Shown here: piece by piece, positions 6,907-15,416 of the stretch
Layout: every line of letters begins with the position of its first letter
Numbering within the stretch: the first letter of the stretch is position 1
Source: Arthrobacter sp042667405
Lineage (GTDB): Bacteria > Actinomycetota > Actinomycetes > Actinomycetales > Micrococcaceae
Length of the DNA: 64,000 nt
Direction of reading: 5' to 3'
Assembly: GCF_042667405.1 (NCBI RefSeq)
Contig: NZ_JBHVAL010000001.1
Location: forward strand, 372,001 to 436,000
Made by a program: the position numbers and the translations under genes
Notes under the pieces: model-generated
Database searches by the model: none
Seen by the model: only the letters and a program-made list of their open reading frames with translations
Told to the model about the DNA's origin: nothing

Positions 6907-9306
6907 ATGACTAACGTTCTTTGGTTTTCGGAGCTTGGCCTGTCCGACCTTGACCAGGTCGGAGGCAAAAACGCTTCACTTGGTGAGATGGTGCGAAACC
7001 TCGCCTCTGCGGGGGTGAAAGTTCCGGGCGGATTCGCGACGACGGCGGACGCCTACCGCCGGTTCCTGGCGGAGTCGGGCCTTGATACCCGGATTGAAAG
7101 CATTTTGGAGGGTCTTGACAGCGGCGATGTGGCCGCCCTGGCCAAGGTTGGCGGCGAGATCCGCTCCCTGATCCGTGATACGCCGTTCCCGGCCGGGTTC
7201 GAAGAGGAAATCCGTTCGGCGTACCAGCGTCTCACCGAGGAGCACGGCGGGAATGTGTCCTGGGCGGTTCGTTCCAGTGCTACGGCCGAGGACCTTCCCG
7301 ATGCTTCCTTTGCCGGACAGCAGGAGACCTTCCTGAACATCCGCGGGATTGAAAATATCCTGCACGCGATCAAGGACGTTTTCGCGTCCCTGTACAACGA
7401 CCGGGCGATCGCCTACCGCGTGCACCACGGTTTCACGCACTCGGAAGTGGCGCTGTCGGCAGGTGTGCAGCGGATGGTGCGCTCCGACGTCGGCGCCTCT
7501 GGCGTGATGTTCACTATGGACACCGAGACCGGCTTTACGGACGCGGTGTTCATCACTTCCTCTTATGGCCTTGGTGAAGCCGTGGTCCAGGGTGCTGTGA
7601 ACCCCGATGAGTTCTACGTCTACAAGCCTGCCTTGGCTGCTGGACGCCCGGCGGTGCTCAAGCGCGGCTTGGGTGAGAAAGCCGTGCAGATGGTGTACAC
7701 GGATTCCGACGAGGTTGGCAGGACCGTCGACTTCATCCCCGTGCCGCAGGAGTCGCGGAGCTGTTTCAGCCTCAGTGATGCCGAGGTCGAGCAGCTTGCG
7801 CGCCACGCCGTCGCTATCGAGAGCCACTACGGGCGTCCCATGGACATCGAATGGGGCAAGGACGGAGTGGACGGGGAGTTGTACATCCTGCAGGCCCGGC
7901 CGGAAACCGTAGAGTCCCGCAAAGCCGCCGGAGTAACCTCCCGCTACACGCTGACCGAGCGTTCGACGGTGCTGGTGGAAGGCCGCGCGATCGGCCAGCG
8001 CATCGGAGCCGGCCAGGTCCGGGTTCTGTCCTCGATTGATCAGATGGCCTCGTTCCAGGAGGGCGATGTCCTGGTGGCCAACATGACCGACCCTGACTGG
8101 GAACCGATCATGAAGAAGGCCGCCGCGATTGTCACCGACCGAGGCGGACGGACCTGCCACGCGGCGATCATCGCCCGCGAACTGGGCATCCCCGCCGTCG
8201 TCGGTACCGGGTACGCGTCCCAGATCCTTAAGGACGGTACGCCTGTCACGGTGTCCTGCGCCGAGGGTGAAGCCGGGCTCGTGTACGAGGGGCTGCTGGA
8301 GTACTCGCTGCAGGAAACCAGCCTTGACACCATGCCTGAAGCTCCCGTGAAGATCATGATGAACGTCGGAACCCCTGAGCAGGCCTTCAGCTTCGCCAAG
8401 CTCCCCAACCACGGCGTGGGCCTGGCCCGCCTGGAGTTCATCATCAACCGGCAAATTGGTGTCCACCCCAACGCCTTGTTGGCTGTGGCCGGAGAGATGG
8501 AACGCCCAGCAAGCCTGGATGACTACACCGTCCGCCAGATCCAGGAGAAAACCGCGGCCTACGACGGCCCGCGCGACTACTACGTCAGGCGTTTGGCCGA
8601 GGGTATTTCGACCATCGCCGCGGCGTTCGCCCCTGAACCGGTGATCATCCGGCTCTCGGACTTCAAGTCCAACGAATACGCCAACCTCATCGGCGGCCCG
8701 GCCTTCGAACCGGAGGAAGAGAACCCGATGATCGGGTACCGCGGAGCTTCCCGGTACCTCTCAGCGGCCTTCCGACAAGCGTTCGAACTCGAGGGCGAGG
8801 CCCTGAAGTACGTCCGCAACGAGATGGGCCTGACCAACATCAAGCTTATGGTCCCCTTCGTGCGTACCCTGGACGAGGCCAGCGGCGTGATCGACCTGCT
8901 CGCCGCCAACGGGCTGCGCCGCGGCGAGAACGGCCTGGAGATCGTGATGATGTGCGAACTGCCCGCCAACGCTCTCCTCGCTGATGAGTTCCTGGAGTAC
9001 TTCGACGGGTTCTCCATCGGGTCAAACGACCTCACCCAGCTCACCCTGGGCCTTGACCGTGACTCCGCCTTGGTCGCTGACGGCTTCGACGAGCGCAACC
9101 CGGCGGTGACCAAGCTCCTCGAGCTGGCCATTACCGCCTGCCGGGCAAGGGGTCGCTACGTGGGAATTTGCGGCCAGGGCCCCAGCGACCATCCGGACTT
9201 CGCCGAATGGCTGCTGGCACAGGGCATCAGCTCGATTTCGCTGAACCCCGACGCCGTAACCGAGACCTGGTTGCGCCTGGCCCGCACCACCAGCACGCCG
9301 GTCTAG
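6907..9306 (+). CDS. ppsA: Phosphoenolpyruvate synthase (pyruvate, water dikinase)
   Basis: A 799-residue enzyme converting pyruvate and ATP to PEP, AMP and phosphate (EC 2.7.9.2) for gluconeogenesis. Visible parts are the N-terminal ATP-grasp (QVGGKNASLGEM, RSSATAEDLPDASFAGQQET), the phosphohistidine swivelling domain with GGRTCHAAI (His418, close to His421 of E. coli PpsA as I recall) and the C-terminal PEP/pyruvate barrel with GSNDLTQ and the Cys in GICGQGPSD (about 755). ATG 6907 is chosen over an upstream in-frame start because GGAGGA lies 8 bp before it and the family begins here. The regulatory kinase starts at the very next base after the stop. Confidence 0.95.
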   Translation: MTNVLWFSELGLSDLDQVGGKNASLGEMVRNLASAGVKVPGGFATTADAYRRFLAESGLDTRIESILEGLDSGDVAALAKVGGEIRSLIRDTPFPAGFEEEIRSAYQRLTEEHGGNVSWAVRSSATAEDLPDASFAGQQETFLNIRGIENILHAIKDVFASLYNDRAIAYRVHHGFTHSEVALSAGVQRMVRSDVGASGVMFTMDTETGFTDAVFITSSYGLGEAVVQGAVNPDEFYVYKPALAAGRPAVLKRGLGEKAVQMVYTDSDEVGRTVDFIPVPQESRSCFSLSDAEVEQLARHAVAIESHYGRPMDIEWGKDGVDGELYILQARPETVESRKAAGVTSRYTLTERSTVLVEGRAIGQRIGAGQVRVLSSIDQMASFQEGDVLVANMTDPDWEPIMKKAAAIVTDRGGRTCHAAIIARELGIPAVVGTGYASQILKDGTPVTVSCAEGEAGLVYEGLLEYSLQETSLDTMPEAPVKIMMNVGTPEQAFSFAKLPNHGVGLARLEFIINRQIGVHPNALLAVAGEMERPASLDDYTVRQIQEKTAAYDGPRDYYVRRLAEGISTIAAAFAPEPVIIRLSDFKSNEYANLIGGPAFEPEEENPMIGYRGASRYLSAAFRQAFELEGEALKYVRNEMGLTNIKLMVPFVRTLDEASGVIDLLAANGLRRGENGLEIVMMCELPANALLADEFLEYFDGFSIGSNDLTQLTLGLDRDSALVADGFDERNPAVTKLLELAITACRARGRYVGICGQGPSDHPDFAEWLLAQGISSISLNPDAVTETWLRLARTTSTPV

Positions 9307-10149
9307 ATGGCAGATCAGGCAACCGTGGGGGCAGGCGCCGCGCCCGCCCCCACGGTGTTCTTTCTTTCGGACAGCACCGGGATCACCGCAGAAACACTGG
9401 GCAACACCCTGTTGACCCAGTTTCCCGGCCAACGGCTCGAGCGCCGCACCATCCCGTTCATCACCACCATCGAGCAAGCACGCGAGGTGGTCGCGGTGAT
9501 CGATAAGGTGGCGGCCTCGGGTCCCGTGCCGATCATTTTCTCCACTGCTGTGGGACAGGACATCCGCGCCGTGTTGTCCCAAAGCCGCGGGCAATTTTTC
9601 GATTTGTTTGGTACGCACATAGGTCAACTCGAGCAGACCCTTGGCTCGGCGGCCAACGGCAAGCCTGGCCAAGCCCACGGGGTGGGGGATGCGGTCCGCT
9701 ACCAGTCCCGCATGGCCGCCGTCGAATATGCCATTGAACACGACGACGGCCAGTCCCTGCGTGCGCTGGAGCGCGCCGAGCTGATCCTCATCGCGCCCTC
9801 CCGCTGCGGCAAGACGCCAACCACCATGTATCTTGCCCTCCAACATGGCATCCTGGCCGCCAACTTCCCACTGGTCGAGGAGGATTTCGAAGTCCTGGCG
9901 CTCCCGAAGCCCTTATTGCCCTTCGCAGACAAGTGCTTCGGCCTTACGTCGCAACCGGTCAGGTTGAGCCAGATCCGCCAGGAACGGCGGCCGGGCAGCA
10001 GCTACGCATCGCTGAACCAATGCACTTTCGAACTCCGGAATGCCGAGGACATGTACCGGGCCAACAACATCCCGTACGTTAACTCCGCTTCCATGTCCGT
10101 GGAAGAGATCTCCGCCACCGTGCTTCAACGGATGCAGTTGCATCACTGA
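9307..10149 (+). CDS. ppsR: PEP synthase regulatory protein (bifunctional kinase/pyrophosphorylase, DUF299)
   Basis: A 280-residue member of the PPDK/PEPS regulatory-protein family. These enzymes inactivate the dikinase by ADP-dependent phosphorylation of a Thr next to the catalytic His, and reactivate it by Pi-dependent dephosphorylation. The start VFFLSDSTGITAETLG and the P-loop-like APSRCGKTPTTMYLA are characteristic. ATG directly abuts the ppsA stop, so enzyme and regulator are made together. In this context the target is PpsA; the Thr in GGRTCH (two residues before the His) is the expected site. Confidence 0.93.
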   Translation: MADQATVGAGAAPAPTVFFLSDSTGITAETLGNTLLTQFPGQRLERRTIPFITTIEQAREVVAVIDKVAASGPVPIIFSTAVGQDIRAVLSQSRGQFFDLFGTHIGQLEQTLGSAANGKPGQAHGVGDAVRYQSRMAAVEYAIEHDDGQSLRALERAELILIAPSRCGKTPTTMYLALQHGILAANFPLVEEDFEVLALPKPLLPFADKCFGLTSQPVRLSQIRQERRPGSSYASLNQCTFELRNAEDMYRANNIPYVNSASMSVEEISATVLQRMQLHH

Positions 10150-10254
10150 AAACCGGGCCTGTCCCGATGGGATATGTTGTTATCCGCCGTCGTCGCGGCT
10201 CTTGCCGTTGCGATGTGGCCGCTACATGTCCAACTTCCTGAGTCAGGAGCACAC

Positions 10255-10710
10255 GTGCCCAATAGCCCACGCGATGGGATCGATGAGCAGATTCTCGCCG
10301 AGCTGAGGCGCAATGCCCGCATCAGCCTGGCACAGCTCGGCGGGAAGGTGCTCCTGTCCCGCAATGCCGTGCGGCAGCGGATCGAAAGGATGGAGCGCGA
10401 CGGGTACATCACGGGGTACACGATCACGGAGACGGCTTCCGACGGCGCCGCCACGGTCAATGCCGTGCTCCTCATTCAGCGGCACGACAGGATGCGTGGG
10501 AGTGACGTCATTGCCGGGCTCCGTGCCATCCCCGAGATCGCCACGTGCGATGTTGTCAGTGGGGAGCTTGACCTGATCGTGCGGGTCGAAGCGCCGGACG
10601 CCGGGAGGATCCGCGAGATCTGGCGTGAAGTCTCGGAGTTCCCGGGCGTCCGGGACATCACCACCGCGTTGTCGCTTTCGACGGTGATTGACAGGCAGCC
10701 GTTGCGCTGA
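10255..10710 (+). CDS. Lrp/AsnC family transcriptional regulator
   Basis: A 151-residue regulator with an N-terminal helix-turn-helix (IDEQILAELRRNARISLAQ, LSRNAVRQRIERMERDG) and a C-terminal RAM/effector domain ending with DITTALSLSTVI. The start is taken as GTG 10255, with CAGGAG five bases upstream, because it gives the standard Lrp N-terminus. An upstream in-frame ATG would add a hydrophobic 27-residue stretch not expected in this family. It is convergent with the aldehyde dehydrogenase/homoserine dehydrogenase pair, and amino-acid sensing by Lrp proteins would fit control of that pair. Confidence 0.88.
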   Translation: MPNSPRDGIDEQILAELRRNARISLAQLGGKVLLSRNAVRQRIERMERDGYITGYTITETASDGAATVNAVLLIQRHDRMRGSDVIAGLRAIPEIATCDVVSGELDLIVRVEAPDAGRIREIWREVSEFPGVRDITTALSLSTVIDRQPLR

Positions 10711-10741
10711 AGGTAGCCCTCGGCGCGCTACGGCCAGGTAC

Positions 10742-12154
10742 TCACGACGTGATGGCTATGACCTTGGGCTGGGTCATTTCCTCGTAGGCGAAACGGACTC
10801 CTTCGCGCCCCATGCTGCCGTACTTGGCGCCGCCGAACGGCATGGCGTCATGGCGGTAGTCGGAGGAATCGTTGATGATGACACCCCCGGCGTCGATGGC
10901 TTTGGCTGTTGCGAGGGCACGGTTGAGGTCCTTGGTGAACACACCGGCCTGAAGTGCATACTCGCTGTCATTGGCAAGCATGATGGCTTCCTCATCGGCG
11001 TCGAAAGGCTCAATCAGCACCACCGGGGCGAACAGTTCTTCAGTCCACGCTTGGCAGCTGCGGGGCACGTTGGTGAGCACCGCAGGTGTAAGGATGGCGC
11101 CGTGAAGCGCGCCTCCGGCCAGCAGTCGCGCGCCCGCGGCCACGGCGTCATCGATTTTGCGTTTTGCCTCGGCAGCGGAGGCGGCACTGATCATGGGTCC
11201 GACGTCGGTCTGCTCCAGGCGTGGATCACCGCACTTCAAGGCGGCAGTCCGGCTAACGAATGATTCCAGGAAGGTCTCGAAGATCGCCCGCTGCACCAGG
11301 ATGCGCTGGGCACCGATACAGTTCTGGCCAGCCGCCCAGAAGGAGCCGGAGACACAGGCCTCGACGGCGTCGCGAAGGTTTGCGTCGTCGAAGACGATGA
11401 CGGGCGCATTGCCGCCCAGTTCCATGGACAGCCTCTTGATCCCCGCATTCGCGGCGATGGCTTGGCCGGTAGCGAATCCGCCGGTGAAGGAAACCATCCG
11501 GACAAGCCTGGACGAAATGATGGCCTGCGCAACGGAGCGGTCCCCGAGAACCACCGTGATGAATTCCGCAGGGAGCCCGGCTTCCCGCAACAGGTCAACC
11601 AGGAACGTGGCCGCCAAAGGGGACAGCTGGGACGGCTTGAGGATCACGGTGTTGCCCGCGGCGATGGCAGGACCGAGCTTGTGGGCGACGAGGTTCAAGG
11701 GATCGTTGTACGGTGTGATGGCCGCTATCAGTCCAAGGGGCTCACGGGTAAACCACCCGTGGCGGTTTTCCGAACCGGCGAATGAATCGAAGGGCACCAC
11801 TTCGCCGGCGTTCCGGCGGGTTTCGGCGGCCGAAAGTCTCAGCGTATTGACGGCCCGGGAGACCTCCTTGCGGGCCTGCCTGATGGTTTTCCCAGCCTCC
11901 GCGACGATCAGTTCAGCGGCAGTCTCCGCCCGTTGCTGAAGCAGGCCGGCAGCATCGTCGAGGATCCGGCCGCGTTCGTGGCGTGGCATGGCCGCTGCGG
12001 CGGGAGCCGCGGAAGCGGCGTTGAGGAGTTCCACCTGTACCTCCGCCTCACTGCACTGCGCCAGCGTTGCCAGCTCGCCGCCGTCGTACTTGTTGTACAC
12101 CACCAGCGGTTCAGAGGTCCTGGTCATTGGTTCCACTGTTGCTGTTTCAGGCAC
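10742..12154 (-). CDS. NAD(P)-dependent aldehyde dehydrogenase
   Basis: A 470-residue aldehyde dehydrogenase. The general base Glu245 lies in SMELGGNAP and the catalytic Cys279 in WAAGQNCIGAQ; the cofactor segment is ITPYNDPLNLVAHK and the GFATG loop is present. It resembles the phosphonoacetaldehyde/glyceraldehyde-phosphate-like branch, but the substrate is not certain. The GTG at 12154 is chosen because AAGGAG lies 6 nt upstream and the ATG option (12127) is weaker; a longer in-frame extension would run inside hom. It overlaps the hom stop by 8 nt, so the two are translationally coupled. One guess is oxidation of aspartate semialdehyde made by the partner. Confidence 0.88.
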   Translation of the reverse strand: MPETATVEPMTRTSEPLVVYNKYDGGELATLAQCSEAEVQVELLNAASAAPAAAAMPRHERGRILDDAAGLLQQRAETAAELIVAEAGKTIRQARKEVSRAVNTLRLSAAETRRNAGEVVPFDSFAGSENRHGWFTREPLGLIAAITPYNDPLNLVAHKLGPAIAAGNTVILKPSQLSPLAATFLVDLLREAGLPAEFITVVLGDRSVAQAIISSRLVRMVSFTGGFATGQAIAANAGIKRLSMELGGNAPVIVFDDANLRDAVEACVSGSFWAAGQNCIGAQRILVQRAIFETFLESFVSRTAALKCGDPRLEQTDVGPMISAASAAEAKRKIDDAVAAGARLLAGGALHGAILTPAVLTNVPRSCQAWTEELFAPVVLIEPFDADEEAIMLANDSEYALQAGVFTKDLNRALATAKAIDAGGVIINDSSDYRHDAMPFGGAKYGSMGREGVRFAYEEMTQPKVIAITS

Positions 12155-13193
12155 GGACGGCTCCTTTGGCGAATTCGTGGACGGCAATGATGTCTGAAAC
12201 AAGTGCGTAGGCGGTCTCCACGCGACCCGCGCCGGGACCGGATACTGTAACCGTGCCCAGGAGATCGGTAGTGAACGACACCGCATTGGTTGCCCCGGAG
12301 ATACCGGCAAGCGGGTGCGCGGCCGGCAAGGCAACGGGCTGGACGACGGCGATGACGCGGCCATCAGCTTCGCGCCGTGCTTCGCCGATCAGCTTCCAGC
12401 GGAAACCGTTTGCCATGGCCTCGTTGACGTCGTCGCCGGTAATGTCCTGGATGCCGGTGGTTTCAACGTCATCGGGATGGATCTCCGTGCCCAGCAGTTC
12501 GTTCGCGAGGATTGCGACTTTCAGGCGAACGTCCGAGCCACCGATGTCCGCCGTCGGGTCAGCTTCGGCGTAGCCCAGTGCTTGGGCCTCGGCGATGGCT
12601 TGGTCAAGGCCCAACCCGGCCTCCATCCGTCCAAGGACATAGTTGCTGGTGCCGTTCAGGATCCCTTGGACCGCGGTCAGCTCCAGCCCGGCGAACACCT
12701 TGTGGGCAAGCCGGATAACGGGGGTGCCACTCATGACAGCGCCTTCATACTCGAAGACGACGCCGTTGCTGGAGGCAAGCTTGCCCAGCTCCAGGCCCTG
12801 CAGTGCCACTGGGCCTTTGTTCGTCGTCACCACATGCTTGCCGGCTTCCAGGGCCCACTTGACGTGGGATACGGCGGGTTCGCCGTCGATTGGGCTGGTA
12901 AAGGTGGCCTCCACCACGATGTCCGCCGGACTGTTTTTGATGACCTCTTCATTGCGGGGGTCGGCACTTCCCCCGGGGAGGTCGTTGAAGGAGTGCCCGC
13001 GGGGCATGGCCAGAACGGCGGCCAGATCGATTCCCTCGCGCTGTACGAGGGAGCCAAAAGCGAGGTCGGTAATGGCAACGACCCTAAGCTCGAACCCGAG
13101 GGAAGAGAACCGGCCCGGCTCGTCGCGGATCAGTTCTGCCAGGGCTCGATTGACGCCTCCGAAGCCGATCAGGGCCAGGTTGTATGTAATCAC
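12147..13193 (-). CDS. hom: Homoserine dehydrogenase, short form without ACT domain
   Basis: A 348-residue enzyme with the N-terminal dinucleotide fold (LALIGFGGVNRAL, residues 6-18) and the homoserine dehydrogenase catalytic region (VTTNKGPVALQG, GTSNYVLGRMEAGL, GYAEADPTADIGGSDVRLK). The regulatory ACT domain of the usual ~430-residue actinobacterial enzyme is absent. GTG 13193 is chosen because AAGGAG stands 7 nt upstream; an ATG further up has no such site. The gene overlaps the aldehyde dehydrogenase. Absence of threonine-biosynthesis neighbours and of a feedback domain suggests a catabolic or specialised role rather than the housekeeping enzyme. Confidence 0.87.
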   Translation of the reverse strand: MITYNLALIGFGGVNRALAELIRDEPGRFSSLGFELRVVAITDLAFGSLVQREGIDLAAVLAMPRGHSFNDLPGGSADPRNEEVIKNSPADIVVEATFTSPIDGEPAVSHVKWALEAGKHVVTTNKGPVALQGLELGKLASSNGVVFEYEGAVMSGTPVIRLAHKVFAGLELTAVQGILNGTSNYVLGRMEAGLGLDQAIAEAQALGYAEADPTADIGGSDVRLKVAILANELLGTEIHPDDVETTGIQDITGDDVNEAMANGFRWKLIGEARREADGRVIAVVQPVALPAAHPLAGISGATNAVSFTTDLLGTVTVSGPGAGRVETAYALVSDIIAVHEFAKGAVRA

Positions 13194-13429
13194 TTGTTTC
13201 TCCTTGATGGGGGCCATAATGCTGTCCCTCAAGCCTCCGTCCCTGGAGTGTCAGTTCCCTATGGTCAAAACGCCCGCAATGGATGACGGAACGACCGAAT
13301 GCGCGTGGGTTTCGGCCTTTTCGGACGGACTCCGGCTGGCGATGGCGGTGGAGCCTTGTTCCAAAGTACTCAGCATGCTTAGCTAATTGAAACGGCCCAG
13401 CCTGTATGGGCCCGATAGTTGGAGGCGTC

Positions 13430-13855
13430 ATGCCCAAGACCGGGAAGAATGATCACGCCCGCAAGGACGAACTGCCGTCGACATTGCAGCGTTCGGAGCA
13501 GAAGGCCCAGGACACGTTCGCCAAGACCTATGATTCGGCGATGGAATCCTACGACAACGATTCCAGCCGCGCGGCACGCACAGCGTTTGCTTCCTTGAAG
13601 CACAGTTACGAAAAAGTCGGGGACCACTGGGAACCCAAGGAGGAGCGCGGTCCTTCCGATGCGCGCGCCGAGGAAGGCGTGGACTCAACCTCGCCGGCAG
13701 CCGGGGGAGTAAATGCCAACGCTTCCAAGGAACATCTCTACAAGAGGGCCCAGGAGCTCGGGGTCAAAGGCCGTTCGAAAATGAGCAAGGACGAGCTCGT
13801 GAAGGCGCTGCAGAAGGCCAATGAAGCTGCCACCCGGCGGGCACGGGAAGACTGA
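13430..13855 (+). CDS. ChaB family protein with C-terminal Rho-N/SAP-like domain
   Basis: A 141-residue cytoplasmic protein. Residues 1-65 match ChaB (DELPSTLQRSEQKAQDTF, AKTYDSAMESY, RAARTAFASLKHSYEKVGDHWEPK). Residues 100-130 form a short nucleic-acid-binding-type motif (KEHLYKRAQELGVKGRSKMSKDEL pattern) seen in Rho-N/SAP-like domains. ChaB was first linked to cation transport in E. coli, but its function is unsettled. ATG 13430 has GGAGG four bases before it. Divergent from hom and followed by a strong hairpin. Confidence 0.87.
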   Translation: MPKTGKNDHARKDELPSTLQRSEQKAQDTFAKTYDSAMESYDNDSSRAARTAFASLKHSYEKVGDHWEPKEERGPSDARAEEGVDSTSPAAGGVNANASKEHLYKRAQELGVKGRSKMSKDELVKALQKANEAATRRARED

Positions 13856-13900
13856 GCAAGGTTCTTCAGCGTTCCCCTCGTCTCCTGCCCTGGACATGAC

Positions 13901-13934
13901 TTGGGCAGGGCCTCCGTGTGGTGACCCTGCCCAA
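13901..13934. terminator. Bidirectional hairpin between chaB-like gene and permease
   Basis: A perfect 10-bp inverted repeat, TTGGGCAGGG (13901-13910) and CCCTGCCCAA (13925-13934), with a 14-nt loop. It lies between two convergent genes ending at 13855 and 13956. There is no long T tract, so its strength is uncertain. Confidence 0.6.
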
Positions 13935-13955
13935 GCTGCGCTGGTACGGCGCCGC

Positions 13956-15404
13956 TTACATGATTCCGGTGGGGACCAGGAGTGCCCAAGCCAAGGCCGG
14001 TGCCACGAGAACTACCCCGCCTGCGTAGGCCATGAGCTGCTTGTAGACCCGCTGGCGGTCCTCGTCGCGGGCATTGGCTACCACCAATGCTCCATCAGTG
14101 GAGAAGGGCGATACATCTACTACAGTTGCCGCGATTGCCAGGGCCGCCACCGTGCCTGAGGCGCTGAGTGAACTTGTCGCCAGCAGCGGACCGGCCAGAG
14201 GGATGAAGGCAGTGAGGAGGGCAGTGGACGACGCGAAGGCCGAACCCACGCCGATAACGTAACAGAGGACCAGGGCGATCAGCAGCGGCGCGCCCAGTGC
14301 AAGTGCCATCTCCGCGAGGGTGTCAATGACGCCAACGTGCTGGAGCAAGGAAACGTACGTGATCATGCCGGCCACCAGCAGGACAGTGGACCAGGAAATA
14401 CCGCCAATAAAGGTCTTGTGCTCCTTGATGTTGACAAGGGCCAACAGCAGACCGGCCGAGAGGGCCACGAAGCCGATCGGCATGCGGAAGCCGAGGGTGC
14501 ATACGAGGATCGCCAGGATGAGCGCCAAGGTCAGGAACTGCTGTCTGCTGGGAAGTCCCACACGGGCCGTATCGAGGCTGGCGTACTCGTTGGAGTGCTT
14601 GTCGCGAAGCTTGCCCGTAAGGGCGAAGAGCACGATTGTCAGGGCCGACAGGATGAAGTTCAGGGCGAAGCTGGCCAGGAACAATGCTCCTTGGTCAATG
14701 GGGAAATCGTTCTTGTGTGCAATGTCGTGGACCAGGACGCCCGCAACGGACAAGGGAGAGAAACCGCCGGCGTGTGCTCCGTTGATGACGAAAGCGCCCA
14801 TGAGGACGGGATGGATGCGGGATTCGTAGGCAAGGCCCAGCGCGGCGGGTGCCAGCAGCGCAACGGCGGCCGGGCTGAACGTGCCCAGTGCGGTGAGGCC
14901 CGCGGCCATAAGGAAAAAGACCCACGGCAGCAGCATGGTCTTGCCCCTGACCATCCTGACGCAACTTTGGACGATGATGTCAATGGAACCATTCCGCTGC
15001 GCCATGCTGAAGAAGTAGGTGACGCCAATGATGGTCAGGACGATGCTTGCCGGGAAGTCTTCGAGAATCTGCTTGTCCGTCATGCCGAGGACAAAATAGC
15101 CAACGCCGAAGGAAGCCACCAGCCCCATCACGCCGATGTTGAGCGGCCACTTGGTGGCGACGACGAACATCACCACCAGAATGACCAAGGGGATGATCTG
15201 CGTGGCGGTCATGGTTGGCTCCGATTCCGGGGTGGCCGCCGGGTTGAAGATGGCACCCCCGAACAGGATGGCGAGCAGACCCAGGATGACGGAAGCGGCA
15301 ACCGTTACCAGCAGGATAAGGCGGCGCGCGGCGGGTCGCCTCGAACCTTCGTCCCGTATGTCGCTATCTGCCTCGGGTGTTGGTTGGTAAATAGTCTTAG
15401 CCAT
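13956..15404 (-). CDS. SLC13/ArsB-NhaD superfamily permease, MatC-like dicarboxylate carrier
   Basis: A 482-residue membrane protein with about 12 hydrophobic helices. The N-terminal 30 residues are polar, followed by helices and sequences such as FGVGYFVLGMTDKQILEDFP and FVINGAHAGGFSPLSVAGV, which fit the MatC/SLC13 anion-permease group that carries di- and tricarboxylates. It is 12 bp downstream of the PrpF gene on the same strand, so it probably imports the acid that PrpF isomerises. A divergent LysR gene would regulate both. The exact substrate is not determinable. Confidence 0.8.
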   Translation of the reverse strand: MAKTIYQPTPEADSDIRDEGSRRPAARRLILLVTVAASVILGLLAILFGGAIFNPAATPESEPTMTATQIIPLVILVVMFVVATKWPLNIGVMGLVASFGVGYFVLGMTDKQILEDFPASIVLTIIGVTYFFSMAQRNGSIDIIVQSCVRMVRGKTMLLPWVFFLMAAGLTALGTFSPAAVALLAPAALGLAYESRIHPVLMGAFVINGAHAGGFSPLSVAGVLVHDIAHKNDFPIDQGALFLASFALNFILSALTIVLFALTGKLRDKHSNEYASLDTARVGLPSRQQFLTLALILAILVCTLGFRMPIGFVALSAGLLLALVNIKEHKTFIGGISWSTVLLVAGMITYVSLLQHVGVIDTLAEMALALGAPLLIALVLCYVIGVGSAFASSTALLTAFIPLAGPLLATSSLSASGTVAALAIAATVVDVSPFSTDGALVVANARDEDRQRVYKQLMAYAGGVVLVAPALAWALLVPTGIM

Positions 15405-15416
15405 GGTGTTCTCTCC

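Noticed and set aside
6976..8466. A 496-codon open frame on the minus strand inside ppsA
   Set aside because: It is the antisense of a clear PEP synthase; long antisense frames are common in high-GC DNA, and the translation is repetitive with no domain.
12155..12364. N-terminal extension of the aldehyde dehydrogenase
   Set aside because: It lies inside hom in another frame and precedes a good RBS at the GTG start; its sequence is low complexity.
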